54,774 nt of DNA, taken from assembly GCA_021737785.1 (NCBI GenBank), contig JAIPDI010000036.1, positions 1 to 54,774 on the forward strand. The letters are read 5' to 3'. This stretch comes from Deltaproteobacteria bacterium. GTDB lineage: Bacteria; Desulfobacterota; DSM-4660; Desulfatiglandales; Desulfatiglandaceae. This document shows positions 34,468 to 42,887 of this stretch, piece by piece. How positions within the stretch are numbered: position 1 is the first letter of the stretch; each line of letters opens with the position of its first letter. The position numbers and the translations under genes are program-made. The notes under the pieces were generated by a model. That model was given only the letters and a program-made list of their open reading frames with translations. It was not told the DNA's origin and ran no database searches.

Positions 34468-34809
34468 ATGACGTTGAACAAGGCCCGTATTGTCACCAGC
34501 GTAATGGAACATGTCGGTTTTAAACCGCGCCGTAAAAGCCTCCAGCTGTTCCTCTTCCCAGAGCTGGATCGTATATTCCTGAGCAGGAACCGCGCCGGTA
34601 AAATCGTCGACTCCCTCTTCGGTAAAATTAAGGATGCCCTGGCCCGGGGTGAAGACGTCCGCATCGCCGGCTTCGGCAGATTCCGGGTAAAATTCAAGTG
34701 GGCCAGGAAGGGGAGAAATCCGCAGACAGGGGAGATGATTATTCTCAGATCCAGCAGAACCGTCCGGTTCAAGCCGTCCAAGAAACTTCGGGAGAAGATC
34801 AATGGATAA
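34468..34809 (+). CDS. HU/IHF-family DNA-binding protein with an insertion
   Basis: A 113-aa nucleoid protein; relatives are about 90-95 aa. The second half is a normal IHF-type body: GEDVRIAGFGRFRVKF, the arm tip KGRNPQTGE and RSSRTVRFKPSKKLRE. Between helix 1 (KARIVTSVMEHVGF) and helix 2 (GKIVDSLFGKIKDALA), where relatives have a short turn, this protein has about 20 extra residues (LQLFLFPELDRIFLSRNRAG). The extra DNA is bracketed by a direct repeat, CGCGCCGTAAAA and CGCGCCGGTAAAA, so it may be a duplication or small insertion of 66 bp. Function as a DNA bender is likely if the insert is a tolerated loop. A G-rich site precedes the ATG, and the 3' end overlaps aroQ by 8 bp. Confidence 0.82.
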   Translation: MTLNKARIVTSVMEHVGFKPRRKSLQLFLFPELDRIFLSRNRAGKIVDSLFGKIKDALARGEDVRIAGFGRFRVKFKWARKGRNPQTGEMIILRSSRTVRFKPSKKLREKING

Positions 34810-35251
34810 GACATCTGTTTTGGTGATAAACGGACCCAACTTGAATATGCTGGGCCAAAGGGAACCGGATCAGTACGGGAAGATGACCCTGGAGGACATC
34901 TGCCGGAAAATCAAAGCCCATGGGGAGCAAAAACATATTCCGGTGGATTTTTTCCAGAGCAACTCCGAAGGCGAGCTGGTCAACCGCATCCAGGACGCCC
35001 CGGGCCGGTTTTCCGGGATCATCCTTAATGCCGGGGCCTATTCACATACCAGCATTGCCATCCGTGACGCCGTTTCAACTATTTCCGTCCCTGTGATCGA
35101 GGTCCATATATCGAATGTATACAATCGGGAAGGGTTCCGTCATCATTCCTATCTTGCCCCGGTATGCGCCGGATCCATCGTCGGGTTCGGATATTTAAGC
35201 TATATTCTGGCCTTGGAATATTTTGCCCTCTCTTGTCAGCCCCGGCACTAA
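34802..35251 (+). CDS. aroQ: type II 3-dehydroquinate dehydratase
   Basis: A 149-aa dodecameric dehydratase for the third shikimate step. It starts SVLVINGPNLNMLGQREP with the active-site loop, and the catalytic Tyr follows in DQYGKMTLEDI. FFQSNSEGELVNRIQ, the substrate-binding LNAGAYSHTSIAIRDA (about residues 76-91), VPVIEVHISNVYNREGF with the catalytic-His region, and APVCAGSIVGFGYLSY are all present. Length is standard. The start codon lies inside the last codons of the HU-family gene, so translation is probably coupled. Confidence 0.96.
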   Translation: MDKTSVLVINGPNLNMLGQREPDQYGKMTLEDICRKIKAHGEQKHIPVDFFQSNSEGELVNRIQDAPGRFSGIILNAGAYSHTSIAIRDAVSTISVPVIEVHISNVYNREGFRHHSYLAPVCAGSIVGFGYLSYILALEYFALSCQPRH

Positions 35252-35296
35252 TCCGGAAAATTCCTGCTTTCTGCATGGTAAATATTGAGGACACCG

Positions 35297-36532
35297 ATGT
35301 CCCGTCGCTGGCTGATTTTCCTGATTACCTCTGCTAATTTCTTCCTTTCCCAGTTCTACCGGGCCACCAATGCAGTCATTGCCGACGATCTTCTAAGAGA
35401 CCTTTCATTAGACACGCAGGGTCTGGGGACCATCAGCGCCGCCTTTTTCTATGCCTTTGCCCTGACCCAGATTCCGATCAGCATCCTTTTAGACAGGCTC
35501 GGCCCCAGGCGGATGATGACCGGGCTTTCTTTAGTGGGGATCGGGGGCGCCCTCCTCTTCTCCGCAGCCCATTCGCAGGGGATGGGTGCGGCGGGCCGCA
35601 TCCTCCTGGGCGTGGGCATGGCCTGCAATCTCATGGGGACCCTCAAGCTTCTGACGGTCTGGTTCGCTCCGTCCTCCTTTGCCACCCTCACCGGTGTGGT
35701 ATTTTCCATCGGCACCCTGGGGAACATGGCGGCCACCTCCCCCCTGGTCTTCCTGGTCAATGCCATCGGCTGGCGGCACTCGTTTATGATCATTGCGGCA
35801 ATAAACCTGGTTCTCGTCATGGCCCTGTATCTGGTGGTAAGGGATATGCCTCAGGATGCGCCTTCCGCACACCATGACCTTCCGCCCTCCGGCCCGGACA
35901 AGGTCTTCTCCGGGTTGACCCTCCTTTTGAAGACACGGGACTACTGGATCATCTCCATCGGGGCCTTTGTGAGCTACGGGGTCTATGGCGCCTTTCAGAC
36001 CCTCTGGGCCGGTCCCTATCTCATGGAGGTGATGGGCCAGAGCGATATGGACACGGGACATCTGATTTTTCTCATGAACCTGGGGGCCATTGCCGGGGGG
36101 CCGTTGTGGGGGGCGATGTCCGACAGGATCCTGAAGACCCGAAAATGGGTGGTCACCGGGGGTCTTCTGACACTCGTGTTAATCCTGTTCATCCTGGCGG
36201 GACTTCCGGTGGGAACGGGATTCGGGGTCCTTCTGATCCTGTTCTTTGCGTTCGGGCTGATCAGGGCCTCCGGATTGCTGATGTACGTGCACATCAGGGA
36301 GAACATGCCGATAGACATGGCCGGGACCGCCATGACCGGGATCAATTTTTTTACCATGATCGGCCCGGCCTTCTTTCTTCAGGGGTTGGGGATGTTCATG
36401 CAGGCCCTCTACCCTGAGGCATCCCGGGGACCGGAGGCCTTCATGACCTCCTTTGTCCTGTGTGCCTGCTGTTGCCTCCTGGCAGGACTCCTCTATTTCT
36501 TTACCAAAGAGACCCGGGGAGCCCGGAAATAA
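35297..36532 (+). CDS. major facilitator superfamily transporter
   Basis: A 411-aa permease with about 12 hydrophobic helices. The loop 2-3 motif A reads LDRLGPRRMMTGLSL (about residues 66-80), and helix 4-5 has GAAGRILLGVGMACNLMG. The second half repeats the pattern with WGAMSDRILKTRKWVVTGG. It resembles the nitrate/oxalate/sugar-phosphate-like MFS branch (FFLSQFYRATNAVIADDLL) without a clear substrate match. The start is set at ATG 35297, six bases after GAGG, rather than the in-frame TTG at 35285. It follows aroQ by 45 bp and may be cotranscribed. No ligand can be predicted. Confidence 0.85.
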   Translation: MSRRWLIFLITSANFFLSQFYRATNAVIADDLLRDLSLDTQGLGTISAAFFYAFALTQIPISILLDRLGPRRMMTGLSLVGIGGALLFSAAHSQGMGAAGRILLGVGMACNLMGTLKLLTVWFAPSSFATLTGVVFSIGTLGNMAATSPLVFLVNAIGWRHSFMIIAAINLVLVMALYLVVRDMPQDAPSAHHDLPPSGPDKVFSGLTLLLKTRDYWIISIGAFVSYGVYGAFQTLWAGPYLMEVMGQSDMDTGHLIFLMNLGAIAGGPLWGAMSDRILKTRKWVVTGGLLTLVLILFILAGLPVGTGFGVLLILFFAFGLIRASGLLMYVHIRENMPIDMAGTAMTGINFFTMIGPAFFLQGLGMFMQALYPEASRGPEAFMTSFVLCACCCLLAGLLYFFTKETRGARK

Positions 36533-36615
36533 GCCTGGGCCCGGCAAGGAACGCGGTCTGCGGGCTGCTGAACGCGCGGGGTTGAGGGCGGCCGGTTACC
36601 CGCCCCCCCCGAAGG

Positions 36616-37278
36616 TTACATAAAAGGATCGATGACCGCCCGGATATACAGAACCGCATCCTTTAATCCGATGTCTTCCATGGACACACTTAACTCGGTT
36701 CCATGTTGCACATTGGGGGGGATGTTCAAAGAAAACGTCCTTTCAGACGTCACCCGCCCCACGCCTGAACACACCGGGCAGAAAAAGGCATCCACATATC
36801 CTGTTTTCATGCACCTCGGGCAGGGTTCGGTAACAGGAACGGTTATGGGAAAAAGTCCCCCTCTTCTCGCCTCTTCCGAGGAGAGAACGGCCTCAAAATA
36901 GAGATCCTTGCCTCTTGTTTTCCCTCTTTCCGGGTGGAAGAACCCGGGGATGAATCCTTCAAAGAACTCATCGGTGGAAGAGAAATGTGTCTCCATTTCA
37001 TCAAAAAAGGATCGCCTGTGATGAATGATCCCGGCGGTCCTTTCACTTCCCCTGCGGGAAGGTTCTTTTCCCAACTCCAGATCGTAACGCTTTCGTTTGG
37101 CCTCGTCGCCCAGTGTCTCATAGGCCTCTCTGATCTCCAGGAACCGTTCCACATTCTCCGTGGAACCGGTCGCATCCGGATGATACCTCTTTATCACTTC
37201 CCGGTACGCCTTCTTGATCTTCTTGAGGTCGGCCCCCTTACTAACCCCCAAAGCGGTGTAATAGTCATCTGACATCAC
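36616..37278 (-). CDS. DnaJ-like J-domain protein with partial zinc finger
   Basis: A 220-aa co-chaperone-like protein. The N-terminal J domain is complete (DYYTALGVSKGADLKKIKKA; HPD motif in KRYHPDATG; FLEIREAYETLGDEAKRKRY). A linker of about 60 residues lacks the Gly/Phe-rich composition of DnaJ. Then come PCPRCMKTGYVDAFFCPVC, only two of the four CxxC repeats of DnaJ, and a short beta domain ending in VLYIRAVIDPFM. The second peptide-binding domain and the dimerisation tail are missing. It probably stimulates a DnaK for a narrow set of clients. Two adjacent Met codons at the start leave a one-residue ambiguity. Confidence 0.85.
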   Translation of the reverse strand: MMSDDYYTALGVSKGADLKKIKKAYREVIKRYHPDATGSTENVERFLEIREAYETLGDEAKRKRYDLELGKEPSRRGSERTAGIIHHRRSFFDEMETHFSSTDEFFEGFIPGFFHPERGKTRGKDLYFEAVLSSEEARRGGLFPITVPVTEPCPRCMKTGYVDAFFCPVCSGVGRVTSERTFSLNIPPNVQHGTELSVSMEDIGLKDAVLYIRAVIDPFM

Positions 37279-37951
37279 ATCCTCTCCTTTCCATCCGGTT
37301 GTTAAGGCAAGGGAAAATTCATCTGTCCATCATTACTGCCGATCTACAGAGCAGCGTAAAGATGTCCGCAGCAATTCAGCGCCGGGAAGCCCTCCCGGCC
37401 CCAACGATCAATTTCGGCACATCAGTACCTGGTCTTCTGTCATGAAAAACAAGAAAATGTGGCCATCCTTCTTTTGCACGTTTAGCCTTCCGTCATTCCG
37501 GCACGATTCCAGCCGGAATCCGGAGATACGGCGGACTGGATTCCGGCTAAGGGCATGCCGGAATGACGGGACAGTACGCAGCCGTTTTGGTTGCGGTCGT
37601 CAGGCCGCCTTAGAATAAACAGCAATAACAGCGTCTTAATCAGAGAAACGCACTGGTTAAAAAGATAAATCATGCGTAATATTCTGTCAAGAAAAGCAAA
37701 AGGACCGGCGAAGTCTAAAAAAGGGGCGTCAGATGCCCCCAAAAATCCCGTCATAATTTTAGTATTGCAAAGCGATGGGAAAGTAGACAAAGATCATCTC
37801 AATGAATGATTATTGTTGAGCCGGTCCGGATTTTCGGTTAGATAATCGCTCCAGCCGGATATCAAGAAATTTGCCCTTAATCTGTTTATCCGACATGCGC
37901 TTGACATCTGCTGCGGGTATCAGGCTCCGGCATCCAGAAAGGAGATATGTA
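37279..37951. other. intergenic region with a dispersed nested-palindrome repeat
   Basis: About 670 bp between the divergent J-domain and amidohydrolase genes. It holds the second copy of the 180-bp repeat and an AT-rich right half. Frames crossing the repeat (for example 37482-37790 on the minus strand) are translation of the element, not genes. No consensus promoter was found. Confidence 0.55.
37424..37597. repeat. nested-palindrome dispersed repeat, copy B
   Basis: Matches 6795-6975. Outer arms CGTCATTCCGGCA (37491-37503) and TGCCGGAATGACG (37556-37568); inner arms AGCCGGAATCC (37511-37521) and GGATTCCGGCT (37538-37548). The flank GTTTTGGTTGCGGT is shared, and the following AGGCCGCCTTAGA recurs near 54463-54475. 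Confidence 0.85.
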
Positions 37952-38722
37952 ATGAGCCTCCCATTTGTCATATCCATCCCCCACTGCTCCGACCGGATTC
38001 CCGATGAGATAAAACCGGCCCTTGCCCTCAACCAAGAGGACATCGAGGATTCCGTGGACTCAGGAACGCGAGAGATTTTTGGATCTTTGGACGCCACGGA
38101 TATCCTGTGGGCCCGCTGGAGCAGGCTGGTGGTGGATCTGAACCGGGACCCCTCGCGGATGGATGCCAAAGGGGTCGTTGCAAGGATCGACTATTCCGGC
38201 CGGCAGGTCTATCGCCCGGGCATGGCCCCCCATGCAGCACAAATAGATGAGCGCCTCAACAAATACTACCGGCCGTATCACCTCCGGTTGAAAGAGGCCC
38301 TGGAGCAGGATCATATCAGAGGTTTGTTGGACGGTCATTCCCTCAACGGCATAGGTCCTTCCGAGGCCCCGGACGCAGGCCGGAAGCGGAAAGACATTGT
38401 GCTCAGCAACAACGGGGATCATAACGGCGAAGGGACCCCGTCCCTGGGACCGACGACCTGCCCTGTGGAGATCCTGCACCTGATGAGACGGATCTTTGTG
38501 AGCGCCGGATTTTCCGTCGCTTTGAACGATCCCTATACCGCCGGGTTCATCACCACCCACTACGGTCGCACATTGGCGCAAAGGGGAAAATTCGCGGTTC
38601 AGATGGAGATCAACCAGAGCCTGTTTATCGAACCGGGAACCGTGAGGATCCTTTGGGAAAATCTCGCACGGACCAGGGACCGCATCCGGCAATGCTTCGA
38701 TGACATCGCAAGGATGCTCTAG
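37952..38722 (+). CDS. N-formylglutamate amidohydrolase family protein
   Basis: A 256-aa FGase/HutG-like zinc hydrolase. Typical stretches are FVISIPHCSDRIPDEIKPAL at the N-terminus (metal-ligand His), EDSVDSGTREIFGSL, RLVVDLNRDPSRMD (about residues 59-72), LLDGHSLNGIG (second ligand region), and NDPYTAGFITTHYGR with QMEINQSLFIEPG near the C-terminus. The family hydrolyses N-formyl-L-glutamate to formate and glutamate or acts on related N-acylated amino acids. AAGGAG precedes the ATG at 37952. There is no histidine-utilisation gene nearby, so the histidine role is uncertain. Confidence 0.87.
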   Translation: MSLPFVISIPHCSDRIPDEIKPALALNQEDIEDSVDSGTREIFGSLDATDILWARWSRLVVDLNRDPSRMDAKGVVARIDYSGRQVYRPGMAPHAAQIDERLNKYYRPYHLRLKEALEQDHIRGLLDGHSLNGIGPSEAPDAGRKRKDIVLSNNGDHNGEGTPSLGPTTCPVEILHLMRRIFVSAGFSVALNDPYTAGFITTHYGRTLAQRGKFAVQMEINQSLFIEPGTVRILWENLARTRDRIRQCFDDIARML

Positions 38723-38758
38723 CCGGCTATTTTTCACTTCCCCTTGTCGGCTTTTTTT
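38721..38758 (+). terminator. probable intrinsic terminator after the amidohydrolase gene
   Basis: AGCCG (38721-38725) pairs with CGGCT (38748-38752) across a T/C-rich loop, followed directly by a run of T. The stem is only five pairs with a long loop, so this is a moderate candidate. It begins at the stop codon of the amidohydrolase gene. Confidence 0.5.
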
Positions 38759-38908
38759 GCTATCTTATTCTACTCAAAGGGATTATTGCATTCATCCGGT
38801 CTTCCTTGCGCGCGGTCTTTGAAGGCACTTCGTCTCCGACCTGCCTTTGCCCGGTCCCTGGGGCGGGGCTCGCGGGTTCAAGCTTCAACATTAAGGGGGT
38901 TACAGGTC

Positions 38909-39742
38909 ATGGCTGTGATTTTGAAATATGCGGAAAAAGTCTGGATACCGGTTCTTGCCGGCATCCTGGTTTCCCTGTTACCCTGCCATGTTTCTGCAAT
39001 GGAGAAAAGCATTACCAATTCTCTGGGAATGAACTTTGTGCGGATACCGGCAGGAACCTTCACCATGGGAAGCCCCCCGGATGAAGAGGGCCGAAAGGAT
39101 AACGAGACACCCCACGAGGTGACCCTCAGCAGACCCTTTTACATGCAGACGACCGAAGTGACCGTGAAACAATGGCGGGCCATTATGGGAAGTCCATTAT
39201 TTTTCAAGAAGAAGGGTTCCGACGACATGCCGGTGGTAAAAATCTCGTGGGATGACTGCATGGCATTTTTGGAGAAATTGAATGCCCGCAAGGAAGGCGT
39301 CTACCGGCTCCCCACAGAGGCGGAATGGGAATATGCATGCAGAGGCGGGAGCGACTCGGTCTATGGCTGGGGCGACACCATCGATTGCAGTAAAGCCATG
39401 TATGCCAATAACAGCCTGAAAGCGGGCGACTGCTTAAAATATGTAAAATCAAGGGGATTGTCCACAGACGATCCTGCGCCTGTCAGGAGTTATGCCCCCA
39501 ATGCGTGGGGTCTCTACGACCTGCCGGGAAATGCCTGGGAATGGTGTCAGGACTGGTACGGCCCGTACCCCCAAGGGTCGGTGGTGGATCCCCAGGGACC
39601 CCGGTCAGGATCTGTAAGGGTGCGAAGAGGCGGGAGCTGGTACGGGCACTGGGAGAGATGCCGATGTGCCAACAGGAATTTCAGTCACCCCGCCAGCAGG
39701 TACCAGACCACCGGTTTTCGGCTGGTCAGAGAGGCCGAGTAA
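38909..39742 (+). CDS. secreted FGE-sulfatase/SUMF1-family protein, likely not a true formylglycine enzyme
   Basis: A 277-aa exported protein. Residues about 1-30 are a Sec signal (VWIPVLAGILVSLLPCHVSA). The SUMF1 domain follows: FVRIPAGTFTMGSPPDEEG, MQTTEVTVKQWRAIMG, PVVKISWDDCMAFLEKLN, YRLPTEAEWEYACRGG and NAWGLYDLPGNAWEWCQDWY. In the active-site strand RRGGSWYGHWERC, Gly246 stands where formylglycine-generating enzymes have the first catalytic Cys; C251 matches the second. Conversion of a sulfatase Cys is therefore unlikely, and a binding or other enzymatic role is more probable. The start at 38909 was chosen for the signal peptide; its ribosome site is weak. Confidence 0.87.
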   Translation: MAVILKYAEKVWIPVLAGILVSLLPCHVSAMEKSITNSLGMNFVRIPAGTFTMGSPPDEEGRKDNETPHEVTLSRPFYMQTTEVTVKQWRAIMGSPLFFKKKGSDDMPVVKISWDDCMAFLEKLNARKEGVYRLPTEAEWEYACRGGSDSVYGWGDTIDCSKAMYANNSLKAGDCLKYVKSRGLSTDDPAPVRSYAPNAWGLYDLPGNAWEWCQDWYGPYPQGSVVDPQGPRSGSVRVRRGGSWYGHWERCRCANRNFSHPASRYQTTGFRLVREAE

Positions 39743-39940
39743 TCGTCACGCCATCCCGCTGATCCGCGGGTAATGTCCGCACACAAGGCGAGGTCGATCC
39801 GGGTTAAGAGGAATGAAGAGGGTGGAGAGGGTGGGAAGGTAAGAAGGCCGGTCCGCAACGAGCCACCCGTACGAGCCCGGATGTCGCACATCTTTGGTAA
39901 CGGTTTTTGAGACGATGGAGCATAAGGAGGCAGCTGTTTC

Positions 39941-41578
39941 ATGGAATATTCCGTCAGCCCGGAAGGGGAGCGATTCAAGCTTCCCCAGGAAGAAGATTAT
40001 GCGCTGGAACACGATAGACTGAAAGCGATCGTGGATGCCCGGCGCCAGGAGGGTTTCGAGATCGTGGTGGTCATGGGCCTCGGGTTCGTGGGGGCGGTCA
40101 TGGCAGGCGTGGTGGCCGATTCAGTAGACGGCAAAACCGGAAACCCCAACAAATTCGTCATCGGCATGCAGCGGCCGAGTCCTCGAAGTTTCTGGAAAAT
40201 CCCGCTCTTCAATCGCGGCGTCTCTCCGGTGAAGGCAGAGGACCCTGAGGTGGCCCCGCTGATCGAACGATGCGTCACCCGGAAGAAAACCCTCACCGCC
40301 ACCTTCACCTATGATGCCCTCGAAATGGCGGACGTCTTGATCGTGGATGTGCAATGCGATTTTCTCAAGGAGGAGTTGGGCAATCTGAGAAAGGGCTATG
40401 CAGAGATAGGGGCCCTTGAAGACAGCTTCAAGATTATCGGCAAACGGATTTCTCCCCATTGCCTGGTCCTCATAGAGACCACCGTGCCCCCGGGGACCAC
40501 CGAATATGTGGCCTATCCCCTGATCAAGAAGGGATTCAAGGCCCGGGGAATCAATGAAGAACCGCGGCTGGCCCACAGTTTCGAAAGGGTTATGCCGGGC
40601 AAGGAATATGTCCGGTCGGTGAGGGACTTCTGGCGTGTATGCAGCGGCATCGACCCGGAGAGCAGGGAACGGGTGACCCGCTTTCTCTCCGATGTTCTCA
40701 ATGTGGAAAAATTCCCCCTGACCGTACTCGACCGGCCCATTGAGAGCGAGACCTGCAAGATCGTGGAAAACAGCTACCGGGCCACCATACTGGCCTTTCT
40801 CAACGAGTGGAGCCTCTTTGCAGAGACCAACGGGGTGGATATTGTCAAGGTCATCGATGCCATCAAGGTCCGGCCCACCCACAACAACATCCTCTTTCCA
40901 GGACCCGGCATCGGCGGGTACTGCCTTCCCAAGGACGGAGGGCTGGGTCTCTGGGCCTATAAGCACCTGATGGGGTTCGAGAACGACATCTTCAAAATCA
41001 CGCCTGAGGCCATCAATATCAACGACACCAGGGCCCTCCATGCGGCCCAGCTGGTGCGCGACGCCCTGAGAAACATGGGACGCATCGTGGCCGCCTCCCA
41101 GATCGCCCTTCTCGGGGTGTCCTACCGGGAGGATGTAGGGGATACCCGATACAGCGGCTCCGAGATCGTAGCTCGAAAACTGACCGAAATGGGGGCTGAT
41201 GTCCGGGCCCATGACCCCTATGTAACACATTGGTGGGAATTGGAAAAACAGGAATCTTACCCGGCCGTGGGCGCCAGTTGGTCGCGTTTTTTCCGCAACC
41301 AGGAACACCTGGCCGACTTCTCCATGACGCCTGACCTGGAAACCGCGCTCAAGGGATCCGATGCAGTGGTCCTGGCGGTCAGGCACCGGCCCTATCTGGA
41401 ACTCCAACCGGAAGAGGTGGTCAAAATGGCCGGCGGTCCCCTGGCGGTGGTGGACTGCTTCGGAATCCTGGACGACGCTAAAATCGAACGGTATTTCGAG
41501 TTGGGGTGCGAGGTCAAGGGCATGGGCCGAGGTCATATCAACCGGATCAAGGATAGCGTGCGTAAGAGAAAAGCGTAG
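39941..41578 (+). CDS. UDP-glucose/GDP-mannose dehydrogenase-family protein
   Basis: A 545-aa nucleotide-sugar dehydrogenase. About 38 leading residues precede the NAD-binding FEIVVVMGLGFVGAVMAGV (about residues 39-57). The middle domain has VENSYRATILAFLNEWSLFA (about 275-294). The catalytic Cys is in PGPGIGGYCLPKDGGLG (about 320-336). The UDP-binding C-terminal domain has IALLGVSYREDVGDTRYSGS. Length exceeds the usual 430-450 aa through the N-terminal tail and loops near residues 60-110, so it belongs to a divergent branch. Such enzymes oxidise UDP-sugars or GDP-mannose to uronic acids for surface polymers. It stands between an FGE-like gene and the liv operon, not in a sugar cluster. Confidence 0.87.
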   Translation: MEYSVSPEGERFKLPQEEDYALEHDRLKAIVDARRQEGFEIVVVMGLGFVGAVMAGVVADSVDGKTGNPNKFVIGMQRPSPRSFWKIPLFNRGVSPVKAEDPEVAPLIERCVTRKKTLTATFTYDALEMADVLIVDVQCDFLKEELGNLRKGYAEIGALEDSFKIIGKRISPHCLVLIETTVPPGTTEYVAYPLIKKGFKARGINEEPRLAHSFERVMPGKEYVRSVRDFWRVCSGIDPESRERVTRFLSDVLNVEKFPLTVLDRPIESETCKIVENSYRATILAFLNEWSLFAETNGVDIVKVIDAIKVRPTHNNILFPGPGIGGYCLPKDGGLGLWAYKHLMGFENDIFKITPEAININDTRALHAAQLVRDALRNMGRIVAASQIALLGVSYREDVGDTRYSGSEIVARKLTEMGADVRAHDPYVTHWWELEKQESYPAVGASWSRFFRNQEHLADFSMTPDLETALKGSDAVVLAVRHRPYLELQPEEVVKMAGGPLAVVDCFGILDDAKIERYFELGCEVKGMGRGHINRIKDSVRKRKA

Positions 41579-41646
41579 ACGAATGACTGTTTTTGGGTTT
41601 GTTTCCAACTGTCGATGCCAATCCAAAATCCCAAGAGGAGGATACC

Positions 41647-42765
41647 ATGAAAAGATGCGTCTGTTTTTTAATCGCCTGGTTCCTGTTGACCGGGGTCGCG
41701 TGGGCGGATTCCATAAAAATCCCCGTTGCCGCGGCCTTTACCGGCCAGTTGGCCTCATTTGGCGAGGGGATCAAGAATGCGGCGATTTTGAAGGGGGAAG
41801 AAATCAATGCGGCGGGAGGCATTAACGGCAAGAAGGTCGACATCGTATTGGAGGATGAGCTGTGCGATCCCAAGGAGGCGGCCACCGTGGCCACCAAATT
41901 GGCCAATGACCCGCAGGTCCCGATCGTCATCGGGCATCTTTGCAGTTCCGCCACCCTGGCGGCCCTTCCCATATACCGGGACGCAAAACTTCCTGCCATA
42001 TCGCCCGCCTCCACCAATATCAGCATCGGAAAAATGAGCCCGTTCTATTTCCGGAATGTCTACAAGGATGATTTCCAGGGACTCTTTCTGGCCAAATATG
42101 CCCATCTGGCCAGAGGGTTCGAGAAAATGGCGGTCTTTTACGAGGTCAACGACTACTCCATGGGGTTGATGCAGGCCTTTATGAAGGAGGCCAAGCGTCT
42201 GGGCATCAAGATCCTGGGCACAGAGGCCTACACATCGGACACCACCGATTTCAAGCCCCAGCTCACCAAGTTCAAAAGGATGAAGCCCGATGCCATCTTT
42301 ATCCCCGGGTATGCCCCCCAGGGAACGCTCATTGTCTCACAGGCGAGGGGCCTCGGCATGAAGGATGTGGCCTTTTTCGGGGCCGACGGGCTCGATGACG
42401 ACCTGATGCTGAAAAATCCGGATGCAGAAGGCCTTTTTGTCACAACGCCCTTTTTACCGGATAAGGCAGGGCCCCGGGCCGCCGGTTTTATCGAGGCCTA
42501 TAAGAAGAAGTATGGCAAGGAGCCCAACTGGTTTGCCGCCAACGCCTACGACGGGGTGGGGATTGCGGCCCAGGCCATAGCGGCTGTAGGTCCGGACAGG
42601 GTCAAGATCCGGGATTACCTGGCCGGTATCGATTCAAAGGAAAAGGCATATCAGGGCGTTGCCGGCAACACCTATTTTGACGAGAACGGCGACTGTCTCA
42701 AGGATGCATTTGTCAAGGAAATCAAGAACGGAAAATGGGTCAGCGCTGAAAAGCAGTTACAGTGA
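41647..42765 (+). CDS. livK: branched-chain amino acid ABC transporter, periplasmic binding protein
   Basis: A 372-aa type I solute-binding protein. A Sec signal (CFLIAWFLLTGVAWAD, about residues 5-20) is followed by the two-lobed fold: KIPVAAAFTGQLASFGEGIK, INAAGGINGKKVDIVLEDEL, VIGHLCSSATLAALPIYRD and ISPASTNISIGKM. GAGGAGG upstream supports ATG 41647. The next four genes encode its permeases and ATPases. An intrinsic terminator directly after it should make more binding protein than transporter. The ligand is a branched-chain or other hydrophobic amino acid by family; no residue fixes it. Confidence 0.92.
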   Translation: MKRCVCFLIAWFLLTGVAWADSIKIPVAAAFTGQLASFGEGIKNAAILKGEEINAAGGINGKKVDIVLEDELCDPKEAATVATKLANDPQVPIVIGHLCSSATLAALPIYRDAKLPAISPASTNISIGKMSPFYFRNVYKDDFQGLFLAKYAHLARGFEKMAVFYEVNDYSMGLMQAFMKEAKRLGIKILGTEAYTSDTTDFKPQLTKFKRMKPDAIFIPGYAPQGTLIVSQARGLGMKDVAFFGADGLDDDLMLKNPDAEGLFVTTPFLPDKAGPRAAGFIEAYKKKYGKEPNWFAANAYDGVGIAAQAIAAVGPDRVKIRDYLAGIDSKEKAYQGVAGNTYFDENGDCLKDAFVKEIKNGKWVSAEKQLQ

Positions 42766-42787
42766 TCCGTACATGGTACACTTCAGG

Positions 42788-42817
42788 GGGCAGGTTGGCA
42801 GCGACCTGCCCTTTTTT
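42788..42817 (+). terminator. intrinsic terminator between livK and livH
   Basis: A perfect 8-bp stem GGGCAGGT / ACCTGCCC with an 8-base loop, followed by six T. It starts 22 bp after the livK stop. Because livHMGF follow on the same strand, it probably attenuates read-through rather than ending the operon, giving excess binding protein. Confidence 0.88.
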
Positions 42818-42887
42818 CAGCATTCAGTATTCCTTATTCAGTATTCCTTTTTAGCATGACCTGAAGGCCGTTGCCAGGGGATATGCG

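Noticed and set aside
37482-37790. Minus-strand 102-codon frame
   Set aside because: It is translation through the dispersed nested-palindrome repeat.
40121-41626. Minus-strand frame of about 501 codons
   Set aside because: Antisense of the nucleotide-sugar dehydrogenase; no family resemblance.
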